Source: Diaporthe sp. PMI_573 (Eukaryota; Ascomycota; Sordariomycetes; Diaporthales; Diaporthaceae). Taken from it: a stretch of DNA of 64,000 bases. The stretch's first letter is position 1. Every line of letters starts with the position of its first letter. A model generated the notes under the pieces. It searched no databases. It saw nothing but the letters and a program-made list of their open reading frames with translations, and was not told the DNA's origin. Positions 46,545 to 56,785 of this stretch are shown here, piece after piece. Position numbers and translations under genes: made by a program. The stretch is taken from the NCBI GenBank assembly GCA_021399435.1, contig JAJTUP010000008.1, positions 620,001 to 684,000 on the forward strand, in the 5' to 3' direction.

Positions 46545-48065
46545 TCATAGCCCATTTGCAGTCAAGTAGTCAAAGATGACATGGAAGCCGGCAGACGCAT
46601 TGTAGTGCAGCGTGAGCGCGTGGCCAGTATTAGGCTGAAGGTAAACGGACGCATTGACCGCGCCCGGGAAGAGCGTCGGGATGAGCTCTGGGCTCCCGAT
46701 GCCATTGCAGTCGCCGCCGCAGGTCGGGAAGTCGTACTCGCCAGTGATGAACTGTCACGAGGGGTAGATTTTCAGCGCTTTGCAGGAGACCATCACCACC
46801 ACAATCATCATCATCATGATCCACCGACGAAAACTCCTAAAGTGGAGTATGGGGAAAGGGGGGAGAGAAGTCACCAATCATACCTGAAGCGGCCCCTTGA
46901 AATCCGTAGCAGGCCCGAAAACAACACTCTCAGAAGCATACGTCCCCACTGCCTCAGGCTGCTTAACCTCGTCCACATAATCCAGCATCTCAGGCGCGAA
47001 TGCGCCCGCCCTTAAGAAAGTTTTTTGCATATTCGCCGGCCCAGTGGACAAGAGGTAGCCCGAAGGATAGTGCGAGAACTTCGCGGGTGCGCTCTCAGCC
47101 GCGAAGCCGTGGTCAAAGAAGGACACGTTGACGAGGCCCAGATGGGAGTTGAGGTAGTACCCAGTCAGCACGGCGCCGTCAGAGAGGTCGCCGTGGCGGG
47201 CGAGGAGGCCGCTGGTTATGTAGGAGCCTAGGGAGTGGCCTATGTGGATGATCTTGGACGGTGGGTTCGCCGCGGTGAAACTGTTGGCGGTGGCGTTGGT
47301 GGCGACGATGGTGGATGAGCTGAGCAGCTGGCCGCTGCGCGCCAGTTGGGTCAGCCCGGCGAGGATCTCGACTTCTGTCGGGATCTGCACGATGTCGTAG
47401 GCGTCTTCTGGGACATCGGACTGGCCTGTGCCTAGGCGGTCGTAGGTTAGAAGGGAATAGCCTTGGGTGATTGCAGCGTCGAGGTAAGAGTTATCTTGTG
47501 GGTTGACGTCGATGTCCCAGTATCTTTTTACCGAAAGCACATGAAAAAGTTAGAAAGTTGAGATCTTCTAGAAGGGAACAGCACTGTCTCTCTCCTTTTC
47601 TGTCTCTGTTGGATTCACTCCCCAAATTCACGGATAGACTCACCTCTTGTCCCACGCTAGACCCTGCGTCGCTATCTGCAGGAAACCCGCCTTGGGCCCT
47701 CCCTCCGCCGAGGGCACACAGAGCTGCGCGCTGATGTTGAAGGTCTGGTCCACAGACACTGGCCCGGTGTTGCGCTCCAGGAAGCTGGGCGCGGACCACG
47801 TCGTGACGTTGAGCTCCCAGCCGATGGCGTCGATGCCACTGTCGACGCGCGGCATCTCGTAGTCTAGTTTTGCGCGACATTAATAGTTAAGAGGTGAGAC
47901 ACAAGAAAATGGTTATGACTGACGAGAGTTATTGGCGATGACCGGGACAGGCACCTGGAGCTGGACGCATTGCTTGGCAGCTGCGGACCTGGCAGACGTG
48001 GCTGCTGCGGCTCGTGCTAGGGTCATGAGCTCTGCCACGGCGAGAATAATAGAGGAATGTTTCAT
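46545..48065 (-). CDS. Secreted alpha/beta hydrolase
   Basis: Four exons (48065-47924, 47863-47644, 47523-46884, 46751-46545) give 402 residues. It begins with a signal peptide (MKHSSIILAVAELMTLARAA). The hydrolase fold shows the nucleophile elbow GHSLG with Ser218, acid candidate Asp341 in GEYDFP and His378 in NTGHALTLHY, so the triad looks complete. An oxyanion-type strand SLLTYDRLGTGQS precedes. Paired Cys (FPTCGGDC) and several N-x-S/T sites fit an extracellular enzyme. The first intron has an unusual GTCAGT donor; the other donors are GTGAGT and GTATGA. Substrate unknown (ester or lactone is likely from the fold). It lies between the two inverted 15-bp arrays, divergent from a dead hydrolase gene of another subfamily. 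Confidence 0.88.
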
Positions 48066-48959
48066 GCTGGTCTTTCTTCGTTTGCCTTAGGAAAGTGTGT
48101 GATATAATGCCCGTCGTGACTTGGGTCCTGCTCTCGAGTGTCTCGAGACCACGATGGCCAAGATGAAGAGCAGGACGGCGCTTTTATATCCTCAAAGACC
48201 CATGCCATGACTCCATCGGCTGTGACTCGAGTTCAATAAAACTGTGATATCCAAAATTCTGGTCGTGGCTGTCAGGTGAGGCGTGTGGATGCGGATGAGC
48301 GTATAGGCGTATAAGCGTATAGGTTACGTCCCGCTGTCGGCAACTAGCTATTGTCAGCAATAAAGACTCTACCGCATCATCATCTACACAGGTTCAAGTG
48401 GCGCACTCGACGCGCTGATGAGGTCAAACCATCAATCTCACTCTAGGGACAACTGTGGGAACCAACTGAGCTCTACAGACGCACGCCTTTGAGACCGAGC
48501 TATTACCTCTTGATGTTTCTACTAGTTTGGTTTAGCTACGCACCGCGAGGCTTGCTAATTAGGTATTTCTCAGGACCTACGAGGCCGCTAGTGCGGCACG
48601 GCTGATATAGCTAATCACAAAAGCGGTAGCGCGAACTGTGTTACAGGTAATACATCTGATGTCTGGCCCTAGTTCTAGCTAATACGTGAGCATAGTCTTT
48701 GAGCCCAGCTCTTTAGCGTTCAAAGTCGTCACTGAACAGTTGGACTATTATAAATCAACACTTCACTGCCAAGAATCAGCATTGTGGGCAACGTCATCAT
48801 GGCGCAAAATACTGCACCAGAGATCTTGACAATTGAAAAGCAGAATGGGCTGTAAGATGATCAACTTGGGGGCATCAAAAGATTTAGTGCTTCCCCAGCT
48901 GCAAACATCCTCTGACTCTAGACCAAAGCACGTACAAATTGATACCATCACCAAAGACA
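48066..48959. other. Divergent upstream region of two hydrolase genes
   Basis: Besides the TATA box it holds a short GTATAGGCGTATAAGC-type tandem repeat at about 48300-48323. No gene is recognised. Confidence 0.55.
48181..48188 (-). promoter_or_regulatory. TATA box of the secreted hydrolase gene
   Basis: TATAAAAG on the minus strand, about 115 nt before the start codon, a usual spacing for a fungal TATA promoter. Confidence 0.55.
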
Positions 48960-49886
48960 ATGGCCAACACAAAGCCTTTTGATGATATTCATTGGGTAAC
49001 ACAGCGAGTCTTGCTGTCAGGATCACCATCAACGCTCAGCGAGAATTTCATCAACTATGTCAGGTGCCTTCCGCCAGCACACACAGAGCCGAGAGGTACA
49101 ATACTGCTGATCCACGGCTACCCCCAATGCTCCTATCAGTTTCGTCATGTCATCACACCAAGAGCAGACGCCGGCTACACAGTCATCACTACCGTGGAGC
49201 TGGTCACTCATCCAAGCCCCGTGACGGGTACGAGAAGACACAGATGGCGGCTGACATCCACAAGCTCCTCACTGAGCACCTTGGAATCACCGAGCCGGTC
49301 CACGTTGTGGGCCATGATATAGGCGGCATGGTAGCTCACGCCTATGCGTCCCGCTTTGCCAAGGACACCGCCAGTGCTGCTCTTGGGGAGTTTTCCTATG
49401 CCTGGAACCAAGGTTTATGACAACTTCTGCCGAGAAAAATCTGGGGTATGGCACTTCCACTTTCACTGGCAGGCTAACCTCCCTAAGCTGCTCACCTAGG
49501 GGAGGGAGAAGCATTATATCAAGCACTTCTACGACCGCCTGTGCATCAACCCCTCAGCCATCGGTCCAGCAGATGTCGATTACTACACAAGCATGTTCGA
49601 GAAGGCCGGCGCTATGAGGGCAGGTTTTGATGTGCACAGGGCCTTCCACTAGGACGCCGAGGAGAACCAGGACTGGGTCGCCAACAACGGCAAGTGTCCG
49701 GTGCCCTGCATGTCCCTGAACGGAGAGGGGAGCTTCTTGGCCAGCATTGCGGAAGAACAGAATCTGGAGGTATACGAGGCCACAGAGACTGGGACAATTC
49801 CTGGGTCCGGACATTGGTATGCTGAGGAAAACCTCAATACATTCACCCAGACTATACTTGCTTGGGCTGGGAAGAACAACAGTTGA
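48960..49886 (+). pseudogene. Dead epoxide-hydrolase-like alpha/beta hydrolase gene
   Basis: Similarity to epoxide hydrolases/dehalogenases runs along the whole length in broken frames. Part 1 from ATG 48960 has the oxyanion motif HGYP. Part 2 (about 49175-49390) is shifted and has YRGAGHSSKP and the nucleophile motif GHDIGG (Asp). Part 3 returns to the first frame and ends GSGHWYAEEN...WAGKNNS, with the catalytic His. The frame is lost near 49168 (a small deletion in the strand before YRG) and restored by an extra T in TTTT at 49391-49394. Two in-frame TAG codons follow at 49497-49499 and 49650-49652. The second fits CAG to TAG. With four lesions it cannot make a normal enzyme. Confidence 0.9.
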
Positions 49887-50695
49887 TGAGGATTTTGTCT
49901 CAAGTATTGCAACAATCTACATAACACTCATCAATTGATATTATCTCTTGTATACTGCTACATAAGCTTTACTCGGGTCCACTGCACAGCCACAGCATCT
50001 ATCCCTCAACCTCCTTTGGAATAAACCTCCGATAGGACAACCTCCTATGGGATAACCTCCCATGGGATAATCTTTTATAGAATAGCCTTCCTTCGTAAAA
50101 CCTCCTGTGGGGAAACCTTCCACGGGAAAGCCTTCTATGGAATAACTTCCTGTGGGATATCGATATTGAAGACAAGAAGACCAAGCTACAGACACTCCAC
50201 AATAACATTTTCGTATTTCTTGACTATAGTTGTGTTACTGTAGTAATGTATGTGAAGATTGTGACAGTTCTTTGATCCATATCCAATACCAGCATAGTAA
50301 GGACATCAGTGTGATAATGGAGTAAATGGTGCAATATATCATTTGTTTGCTCTGATATCGTGGTATCGATAGGGCATACACGCAATCTCAATTTCTCCAG
50401 CCAGGTCAACATTCACTGTAGGTCTGATAACTTTGACCTCTTTGTATGACGCAGAACCCCGACTCTGTTTGCCCATCCCATCAAGCTACTTGTGAAATTT
50501 CAAATTGGGTTGCTGTCAACCCCGCGACGTCACTCGTCCAACGCGTGGATACAAATCAACACGCCGACCACCCTAACCAACACAAATTGCCTGGATTAAA
50601 AGGTCGATCACATCCTCATACCACCAAACTTCTTTGAGTGTCTCCTCCCATCGTGGGCTCTTCACATACTTTGTCCTTGGCTCGATCTGCTAACA
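49887..50695. other. Intergenic region carrying array 2 and the DUF6604 promoter
   Basis: Apart from array 2 I see only the presumed promoter and leader of the gene starting at 50696. Confidence 0.55.
50010..50160 (-). repeat. 15-bp tandem array 2 (consensus TTATCCCATAGGAGG on minus strand)
   Basis: Ten units at strict 15-bp spacing (only the outermost is 16) read CCTCCTATGGGATAA and variants on the plus strand. The unit is a multiple of three, so the minus strand stays open as a Gly-Tyr-Pro-Ile-Gly pentapeptide repeat, but no ATG precedes it. It lies opposite in orientation to array 1. An ATATCGAT word overlaps its outer edge at 50157-50164. Confidence 0.9.
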
Positions 50696-53407
50696 ATGAG
50701 CTCCTCAACCGCCAACACTTACCGCCAATACAAGCAAGGCACCGAGGCCGTGTTCAAATGGCTTCTAGAATCTATGAACAAGCTTGGCATCACCATTGAC
50801 AGAAGATTAGAGGACGCCAGCATTAGAAGTAAGCACACATTCCCCCTTTCTGTGGTCTTTTGTTTTCCAAGGTTAGGCAAACTTGCTGACCGACACCCAG
50901 CCCTCCTGGATCTTGCGTCTCGAGCCCAGAGCAAAGGTGCTTCAATGCCACACGAAGTCCTCTACGCCCTTGAGGATGCTCTCAAGATACGCAGACAGTA
51001 CCATGCGTGGTACAGCAGCCAGCTCTCTCAAAGCTCCCCCGATGGAGATAACAAGCACATCGAGCAGTCAAATGAAGCTCATGCAGCATTCATTGATGTG
51101 CTTCAAATCATCCACGATCTCTTCGCTCCAGCCAAGCCCAGAGGCGATCAACCACAGTTGTCCACACCATCAGACAAGAAGATCCTTGAAATCACCAATC
51201 TATTTGCAAACCTGGAGGCTGAAGACGTGACTGAAGAGAGCGCCCACGCCCCCATGGCCAAACCCTCTTCTGGTGCTGAGCAAACGGCCAAGCCCTGGAT
51301 GATGAGGAAGTCACAGGCGCTCATTGAGGACAAGCTTCTCGAGCTCTACTGTCTCTTCAATGATGCAAGCAAGATCCGTGGGTACCTGCGAAAGAAGTGG
51401 GCTGAATATGCCTCGCGAAAACTAGACATCATCTCAGCAGCCATGATTACTCAGGAGGCTTTGGAACTGTTCTCGGAGGCAGAGAAGTCTTTCGAGGAAA
51501 AGTATGGCACAATCCCCGTGGATGACCCAGACTGTCCCCATCCAAAACACCTGGACATTATCTACCACTTTGCAATTGGAGAGCCAATGACCTCGACCTA
51601 CACCTGGGAGAAATATACATCCATGTCAGCGGCAGAAATAGAGGCTGCGAAGCGGCGGGCACAATCCTCGACTGAAGACCGCCAACGGAGGATTGCAGAG
51701 CTGGGTTGGCAGCCCTCTCATGAGTTGGACCTCTGGTTGATGCGACCAGCGGTCTGCGTGCTCGAGAAATTCCTTACCAAGGTACTCAACAAGGGAGGTG
51801 ATGCTTGGGTTCTCAAACAAGCTTGCCGCACACCTGCTGATAGAGCTGATGCTCTGAACGCATTGGAGTTTGATGAGGGCCTAGATTGCTTATCTGCACT
51901 CGCTGCTCGTGAACTCCTGAGCACCTTCATCGACGTCTACGCTGGGATGATGTTTATCCAACGGAATCCAGGGGTCTTCATGACACCACCCGATATCATC
52001 ACTTCACTATGGCGCGGTAAATATGATTGCAGCATCCGCATGGTTCTCTCCATGCAAATCCTACATGATGTCCGCACAGCAAAGCCAGACTCTGGGCAAC
52101 TAGACATTCTCACTCAAGTTTCCGAGGACTACAAGAGGCTAGGAGGCGACTTGGCCCTGTACAGTCAATCTTTCGACAAAACGGAATGCAGCCCATTGGT
52201 ATACAACCAGCAATTCCAGAAGGCAGCTCATATCGAACGATCTTGGCTTCAAGGACGGGTCCCAGGTCAGATTGACCAACTCAACGGCATTACTAAGGCA
52301 GAGTCCCAGAAACTTTCAACACTGCCACTTGTGATGAATCCTGTCCTTGCAGGCATGATTCTGTTTGGACTGTCGTTCAGGGGCTACTCTAGTCACGTCT
52401 CATATACCAACAAGAAGTGGTTCCTGATTCCTGTCGCCCACTTATTGAACTGGCTGGCTGTGAGAGCCCGAGGGGCAAAAGCAGATTTCCGGGACCTGTG
52501 GCCGGATCTTCACACAGCACTTAGTTTGATGGGACCTAGGCCCGTCTGGGTGGGTAACAGCCCTCCTGAGACTCTCGAAAAATGCCGGAATCGCATTCTA
52601 CTCGCATGGGGCCTTCAACTCAACGACTTCTTCCAACGAATCGTCAGGGGCGACATTCCGAAAGCGGAGGAATTGTTCAGAAAGATAAAGAACAATACGA
52701 ATGACCGGAACAAGCTGACTGCTGAGCAAATTGGGTCGCTGCTCAATAACGAGGTCCAACCGAGTAGCTTTGTCGCCAAGTGGAAGTCGAATGAAAGGCT
52801 AAGTCACCCTCTCAAGATTGAGACTTCCCAGTGCACACCCCTCCTAGATGCCGTCCAGGAGAACCTTGAATCTTCTAGTTCCTGTTTGATGAACGCCCAG
52901 CAGAACCACATCCGGAAGATTGTCCTAGCCTCCGGAAGCAAACGCAAGAGCCGCGAGGAGTTGGACATGCTATCGTACCTCGACGCGTTCTCGCGCGCAG
53001 CGCGAGCAGAAATGCCGCGCCTGATTTTCCCATACCAAGAAGTCACGCAGCAGTGTGGCGGCCTCTCAATCAGGCTCTTTCATGGCGCCAGGAACAGCTT
53101 CAACTTGTCCTCAGAGATATGGGAGTGTGTTACCCTCGACGAGCTCAAGAACCTGAAGCCGACGGACAACGGGGAGAAGCTTGGCTCTGGTGCCCAGAGC
53201 GTGAGCTCCCTTCTTGCGCTTGCCACCATCTTTGGGGACAGGGCTGACCGCTGCCCGATCGAGCACCTCATGCTGAACTTTATCGAGAAGGATTGGGATA
53301 AGGAGACTAAGCTCCTTTCGAGAGATAACTTCACCAAGAAATTCGTGGAGAAGTGCAAGGAGTTTGGGTTCGCGGTTCCAGAGTGTGTGACGACAGCTTT
53401 GCCATAG
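50696..53407 (+). CDS. DUF6604-domain protein
   Basis: Exons 50696-50828 and 50901-53407 (72-nt intron GTAAGC...CTGAC...CCCAG) give 879 residues. The intron is a multiple of three and stays open, so translation alone would not show it; the splice signals and the clean join (ASIR|TLLDLASRA) do. The N-terminal 160 residues fit DUF6604: TYRQYKQGTEAVFKWLL at the start, then ALEDALKIRRQYHAWYS and a helix FIDVLQIIHDLF. The domain is restricted to fungi and of unknown function. The remaining 700 residues are helical with no motif I recognise. It is tail-to-tail with the HET-domain gene, 225 bp apart. No signal peptide or transmembrane helix is seen, so it is probably intracellular. Confidence 0.85.
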   Translation: MSSSTANTYRQYKQGTEAVFKWLLESMNKLGITIDRRLEDASIRSKHTFPLSVVFCFPRLGKLADRHPALLDLASRAQSKGASMPHEVLYALEDALKIRRQYHAWYSSQLSQSSPDGDNKHIEQSNEAHAAFIDVLQIIHDLFAPAKPRGDQPQLSTPSDKKILEITNLFANLEAEDVTEESAHAPMAKPSSGAEQTAKPWMMRKSQALIEDKLLELYCLFNDASKIRGYLRKKWAEYASRKLDIISAAMITQEALELFSEAEKSFEEKYGTIPVDDPDCPHPKHLDIIYHFAIGEPMTSTYTWEKYTSMSAAEIEAAKRRAQSSTEDRQRRIAELGWQPSHELDLWLMRPAVCVLEKFLTKVLNKGGDAWVLKQACRTPADRADALNALEFDEGLDCLSALAARELLSTFIDVYAGMMFIQRNPGVFMTPPDIITSLWRGKYDCSIRMVLSMQILHDVRTAKPDSGQLDILTQVSEDYKRLGGDLALYSQSFDKTECSPLVYNQQFQKAAHIERSWLQGRVPGQIDQLNGITKAESQKLSTLPLVMNPVLAGMILFGLSFRGYSSHVSYTNKKWFLIPVAHLLNWLAVRARGAKADFRDLWPDLHTALSLMGPRPVWVGNSPPETLEKCRNRILLAWGLQLNDFFQRIVRGDIPKAEELFRKIKNNTNDRNKLTAEQIGSLLNNEVQPSSFVAKWKSNERLSHPLKIETSQCTPLLDAVQENLESSSSCLMNAQQNHIRKIVLASGSKRKSREELDMLSYLDAFSRAARAEMPRLIFPYQEVTQQCGGLSIRLFHGARNSFNLSSEIWECVTLDELKNLKPTDNGEKLGSGAQSVSSLLALATIFGDRADRCPIEHLMLNFIEKDWDKETKLLSRDNFTKKFVEKCKEFGFAVPECVTTALP

Positions 53408-53631
53408 ATCTCCGGATGCGACGGCGCAGTCGTTTTGACGGGTTCCCACCATGAGCAGAATGCTCAGTGGCCTCTTCTGTGCAGGATGACTGGCGGAACC
53501 TATAATTATGGACTCAATTAAGGCTAGGCGCTAAGGAGACTGTGTACAATGACATTGTAAAGCGAGCATTGCCCTCTCGATATGCTGTGAAAGAAAACCA
53601 TGCTGTGGCCACAACGGATAGCTGGCTGTGA

Positions 53632-55840
53632 CTATTTTAGATAAATCTCAGAGACTTGAGCTTTTACAGCCTCCCCGTCCATGATTCCAGCTACATAAGC
53701 ATCTCCGACGATGTTGTAGCATCGGTGCTTTTCGCGACAAGACACAGGCTTACTCTGCTCAACCATCGCTCGTGGCAATAGTACTTCAAAGACCTCATCA
53801 TGGCAGGGCAGCTTTGAATAACCTCTCAGGAGGAATGGTACGGTGCTGCCCGCGAGCACCGCAACGTGATCGCGCACGGCAGTGTCCTTGGGACCAACAC
53901 CAATGCGCCCCTGCTCCGTGACAAACAGTGTCCTCCCCGCCGTCATAATTTGCATCGCGTAGAAGAACTGGTTCCTTGTGCGGTTGGACGCCTCGGCCCT
54001 GACGGGATAGAAAGTCCTCTTGCCCTTGACAGTCATCCTGCTCATCCGTCGATTGAGGCCGACACCGTCCTCTTTAAAAGCCTTGAACAATTGCTGGTCA
54101 TCTGGTTGTGCTCGTCGGTAAGTACTAGTACCTTCGCTGTCGGCGCCCGAGGCACACATCACGTCTCCGCACAGAAGCCGCCAAAATGCATCGGAATACC
54201 CGCTCTTGATCCATTTCTCATCGGAATTTACGAACCCATCATCACTGGAGACATATTGAGATGAAGAAACATTGTGTAGAGTCCTGATGCTGTCCAGGCC
54301 CTGGCGGGCCTGAGCCTCCCAATGAGACACAGTTGTCTGGAATCTCGAGTACCCGTCCTCTGGGGCTGTCGAAGGTTGAAAGACGGTCATCACTCGATCG
54401 ACCCAAATGCCCGACACCAACAGCAAAGGTGTCGGGAGGAGAGTCGTGTGGTGCATTGCCGCCGCAGCCACTATGCCTTTCGAGGCATTATACGACTGAA
54501 GGAGTTCTACTCTTTGCCACTAGTGCTTTCCCGGTATAACGCTCCAGTCAGGCACCCAACTCCACCTCTCCTCGCTCATGTTCTGCTTTGTGGACGTGAG
54601 CAACTCGAGGCTCTCGGTGGTTTGTATGATCCTCTTGGCGACTTCCGAGTAGAGCTGGTAGGTGGTCATGTCGTAATTTGGAGTGAGAAAAGGGTCTTTG
54701 AGCAGGCCGAGAAACGCAAAGACCTTGTCCAGCCGTTCCGTCGCCAGTCTGCTGCGGAACCGCACCAGGGTCTGCAAGGGGGAGAAATACTTCCCTTGGC
54801 TCAAAGCGTTTCTGGGAGACTCAATCTGCAAGATGAGGCCACATAATTCCGGGAGAGGGTCTGCCATCGCCCCAGATATGTTGATACGCCTGCTCGTGGC
54901 TTGAGCAAGGTCGTGGCCCAGGCGGCTGTCCATGAAGAAGCGTGCTGCGCCACTGAACATCTCCCAGCTGGCACTGAGATGCCCATAATGTACCGTGGCT
55001 TTCCTGGCATGTACACACTCCTGTACGACCCATGCTCTCTTCCACTGCCAACCATTAATTAACAAGGATATTGAAATCAGGTCGGGTGCAGCTTACCCAA
55101 GCTCCGTCAATCATCTCCCAAACCGCGGTCCAAAGCCCATTGACCCAATCCCTGAACTCTGGTGTTTCAACTGATGACTGGTATAATGGAATCTGTGATG
55201 CAGGTACCCTTTGGCTAAGAAGACTGAGCAGGCAGAATATGCCGTACGTGTGACCCAATTCCAGGAACTTGAGGATATTGCCTCCTCTCATACACTCACT
55301 AAAGGAGTCCCAATACGCTCTGACGAGTACATCTTCATTGTCCTCTCTCCAGTGGCAGTGTGCTTGAGACTGCCCACCGTCCAGCAAACCAGTCGAGGTA
55401 GGCTCACCGAGCCAAATCAATACCTCAGAGGCAAGACTGAATATCTCCCGCATCAACGCCACTTGTTGGGTCCGCTCGATGCTGTTCGACTGGTCAATAC
55501 ACAGGTAGTCAATCCAGATGTCAACGGGCTCCTGAAACTTCTGTCGGAGTCTGACGAGCGCGACAAACAGATTCTTCGGAACAGCGATGGGTATGTTGTT
55601 GCAGAAGATGACAACAACACCGGGGGGCGCCTTTGGCAGCGTCTGGGGTTCTTGCCAAGCATATGAGAGCGCATAGTACGGCCATGATGTATCAGAGTTG
55701 GGGTCGGGCAGGGTGACGACCCGGAGCCTACACTCCACTGGGGAAGACAGCGTCGAGGACCCGCCCGCTTGAAGAGTCAGGAGCCGGATGCTTCTCTCGT
55801 GCGGGAGTGCGGCCCCCTCATATAGTGAGTTGTGATACAT
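53632..55840 (-). pseudogene. HET-domain (heterokaryon incompatibility) gene interrupted by one in-frame TAG
   Basis: Exons 55840-55097 and 55044-53632 (52-nt intron GTAAGC...GGCAG). The HET domain is complete: YALSYAW (56-62), DIWIDYLCIDQ (107-117), ERTQQVALMREIFSLASEVLIWLG, and RAWVVQE after the splice. HET domains are TIR-like enzymes or effectors that trigger cell death on non-self contact. Codon 423 (54520-54522) is TAG, just after the conserved WVPDW stretch. Beyond it the same frame stays open for 295 codons and reads as normal HET C-terminus (QRVELLQSYNASKG...). The expected product is thus either a 422-residue truncated protein keeping the HET domain, or nothing useful. No splice pair removes the stop without deleting the conserved WVPDW. 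One lesion in an otherwise intact 717-residue frame suggests a recent event or a polymorphism. Confidence 0.85.
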
Positions 55841-56434
55841 TGGTCCCGCGCCTCACAGGGAGGATTCGAACTCTGGCAGTCTATTCAAGACCAAGAGGTA
55901 AGACTTCTGTCCCGAAAAGAAGCCATATCTACAGCAGAATGGAGTCACACGCCAGCTGAAAGCACGAGCGCCCCAACGTACTTCTGGTGAGGGAACCAAT
56001 CAAGGAGGTCTGACGGCTTCAAGCATGCTGCTGACCTTGAGGAGCAACGTGGGTTAGGGTTACTCACCGTGGAGGCCCTGTGTGATGTGCCGAAATCGAA
56101 TCCGTTTAAACATTGCAGTCCGTCTTCAACAAAGAGGACTGCAGGCGCGTTCCAATTTTTAATCTATACCGATTTTGGGTCATCTAAATTGGTAGTCGCT
56201 TGTACTACAATTTGGAACCCACAGCATGTGTGATTCATAGACATGGACCTTGGCTTTTACCATCACATACATTGCTTGCGTCTCGAGCTGTCCGTTGTTT
56301 GATGTCATATTAATAAGTAGGTATCGATTAGAGCCATTCAGGTCTTGAGGAGACGAGACAGCTTGGATCTTGAAGTGATCCATCCCCGAACAACGTGAAT
56401 AAAAAGGAAATCCCCCAGACGAGTTCAGGCTCAT
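55841..56434. other. Intergenic region
   Basis: HET-gene upstream region and 3' side of the small Gly/Val-rich gene. An 84-codon minus-strand frame at 56180-56434 starts right at the neighbour's stop and looks like 3' UTR. Confidence 0.55.
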
Positions 56435-56785
56435 TTATTTCTTCCAGTTCCCGGCATCGCGAGATCCCTTGGCAACATCAGACAGTCCGTTCTCAACGCC
56501 TGTCCCCACGTTCGCAAGCCCATCGCCGACAGGCCTTGCAACTCCGCCGGTCAGACCGTTGACAGTCTCCCCGAGGCCGCGAGTTGCCCCGCCTGTTGGT
56601 TCAAAGATTAGCTGTTGTGAAACTTGCAGAGAGACTCTCCGCTCCGCTGTCAGAGGGCTGGGGAAAGATGGGCCCATACCGACTACGCCGCCGACGGTGT
56701 TGGACACGCCGGAGACAGTGTTACCAAGGATTCCCGTGACGGTCTTGGCTGCGCCAGTGACACCTTTGTCTGAGTTGTTGTTCAT
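56435..56785 (-). CDS. Small Gly/Val/Thr-rich repetitive protein
   Basis: Exons 56785-56680 and 56592-56435 (87-nt intron GTATGG...GCTAATC...CAACAG; it is a multiple of three and open, so unspliced reading also works) give 87 residues. The spliced protein is made of short G-x-x-x-TV-x-G units (TVTGILGNTVSGVSNTVGGV, then GLGETVNGLTGGV), ending NWKK. The pattern resembles small fungal hydrophilic, LEA-like repeat proteins, but I cannot name a family. A TATA-like TATATA lies near 56921-56928, about 140 nt upstream. Confidence 0.7.
   Translation of the reverse strand: MNNNSDKGVTGAAKTVTGILGNTVSGVSNTVGGVVGMGPSFPSPLTAERRVSLQVSQQLIFEPTGGATRGLGETVNGLTGGVARPVGDGLANVGTGVENGLSDVAKGSRDAGNWKK

Noticed and set aside
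45921..50160. 15-bp arrays considered as CRISPR or as a coding Gly-Tyr-Pro-Ile repeat protein
   Set aside because: There are no unique spacers and the genome is fungal. The open frame has no ATG and simply follows from a unit divisible by three.
55855..55885. GGATTCGAAC-type word resembling a tRNA T-loop on the minus strand
   Set aside because: The flanking bases do not pair as a T-stem and no acceptor or anticodon stem can be drawn.
56180..56434. 84-codon minus-strand frame directly after the small Gly/Val-rich gene
   Set aside because: It begins at the neighbour's stop codon and lies where the 3' UTR is expected; nothing supports translation.
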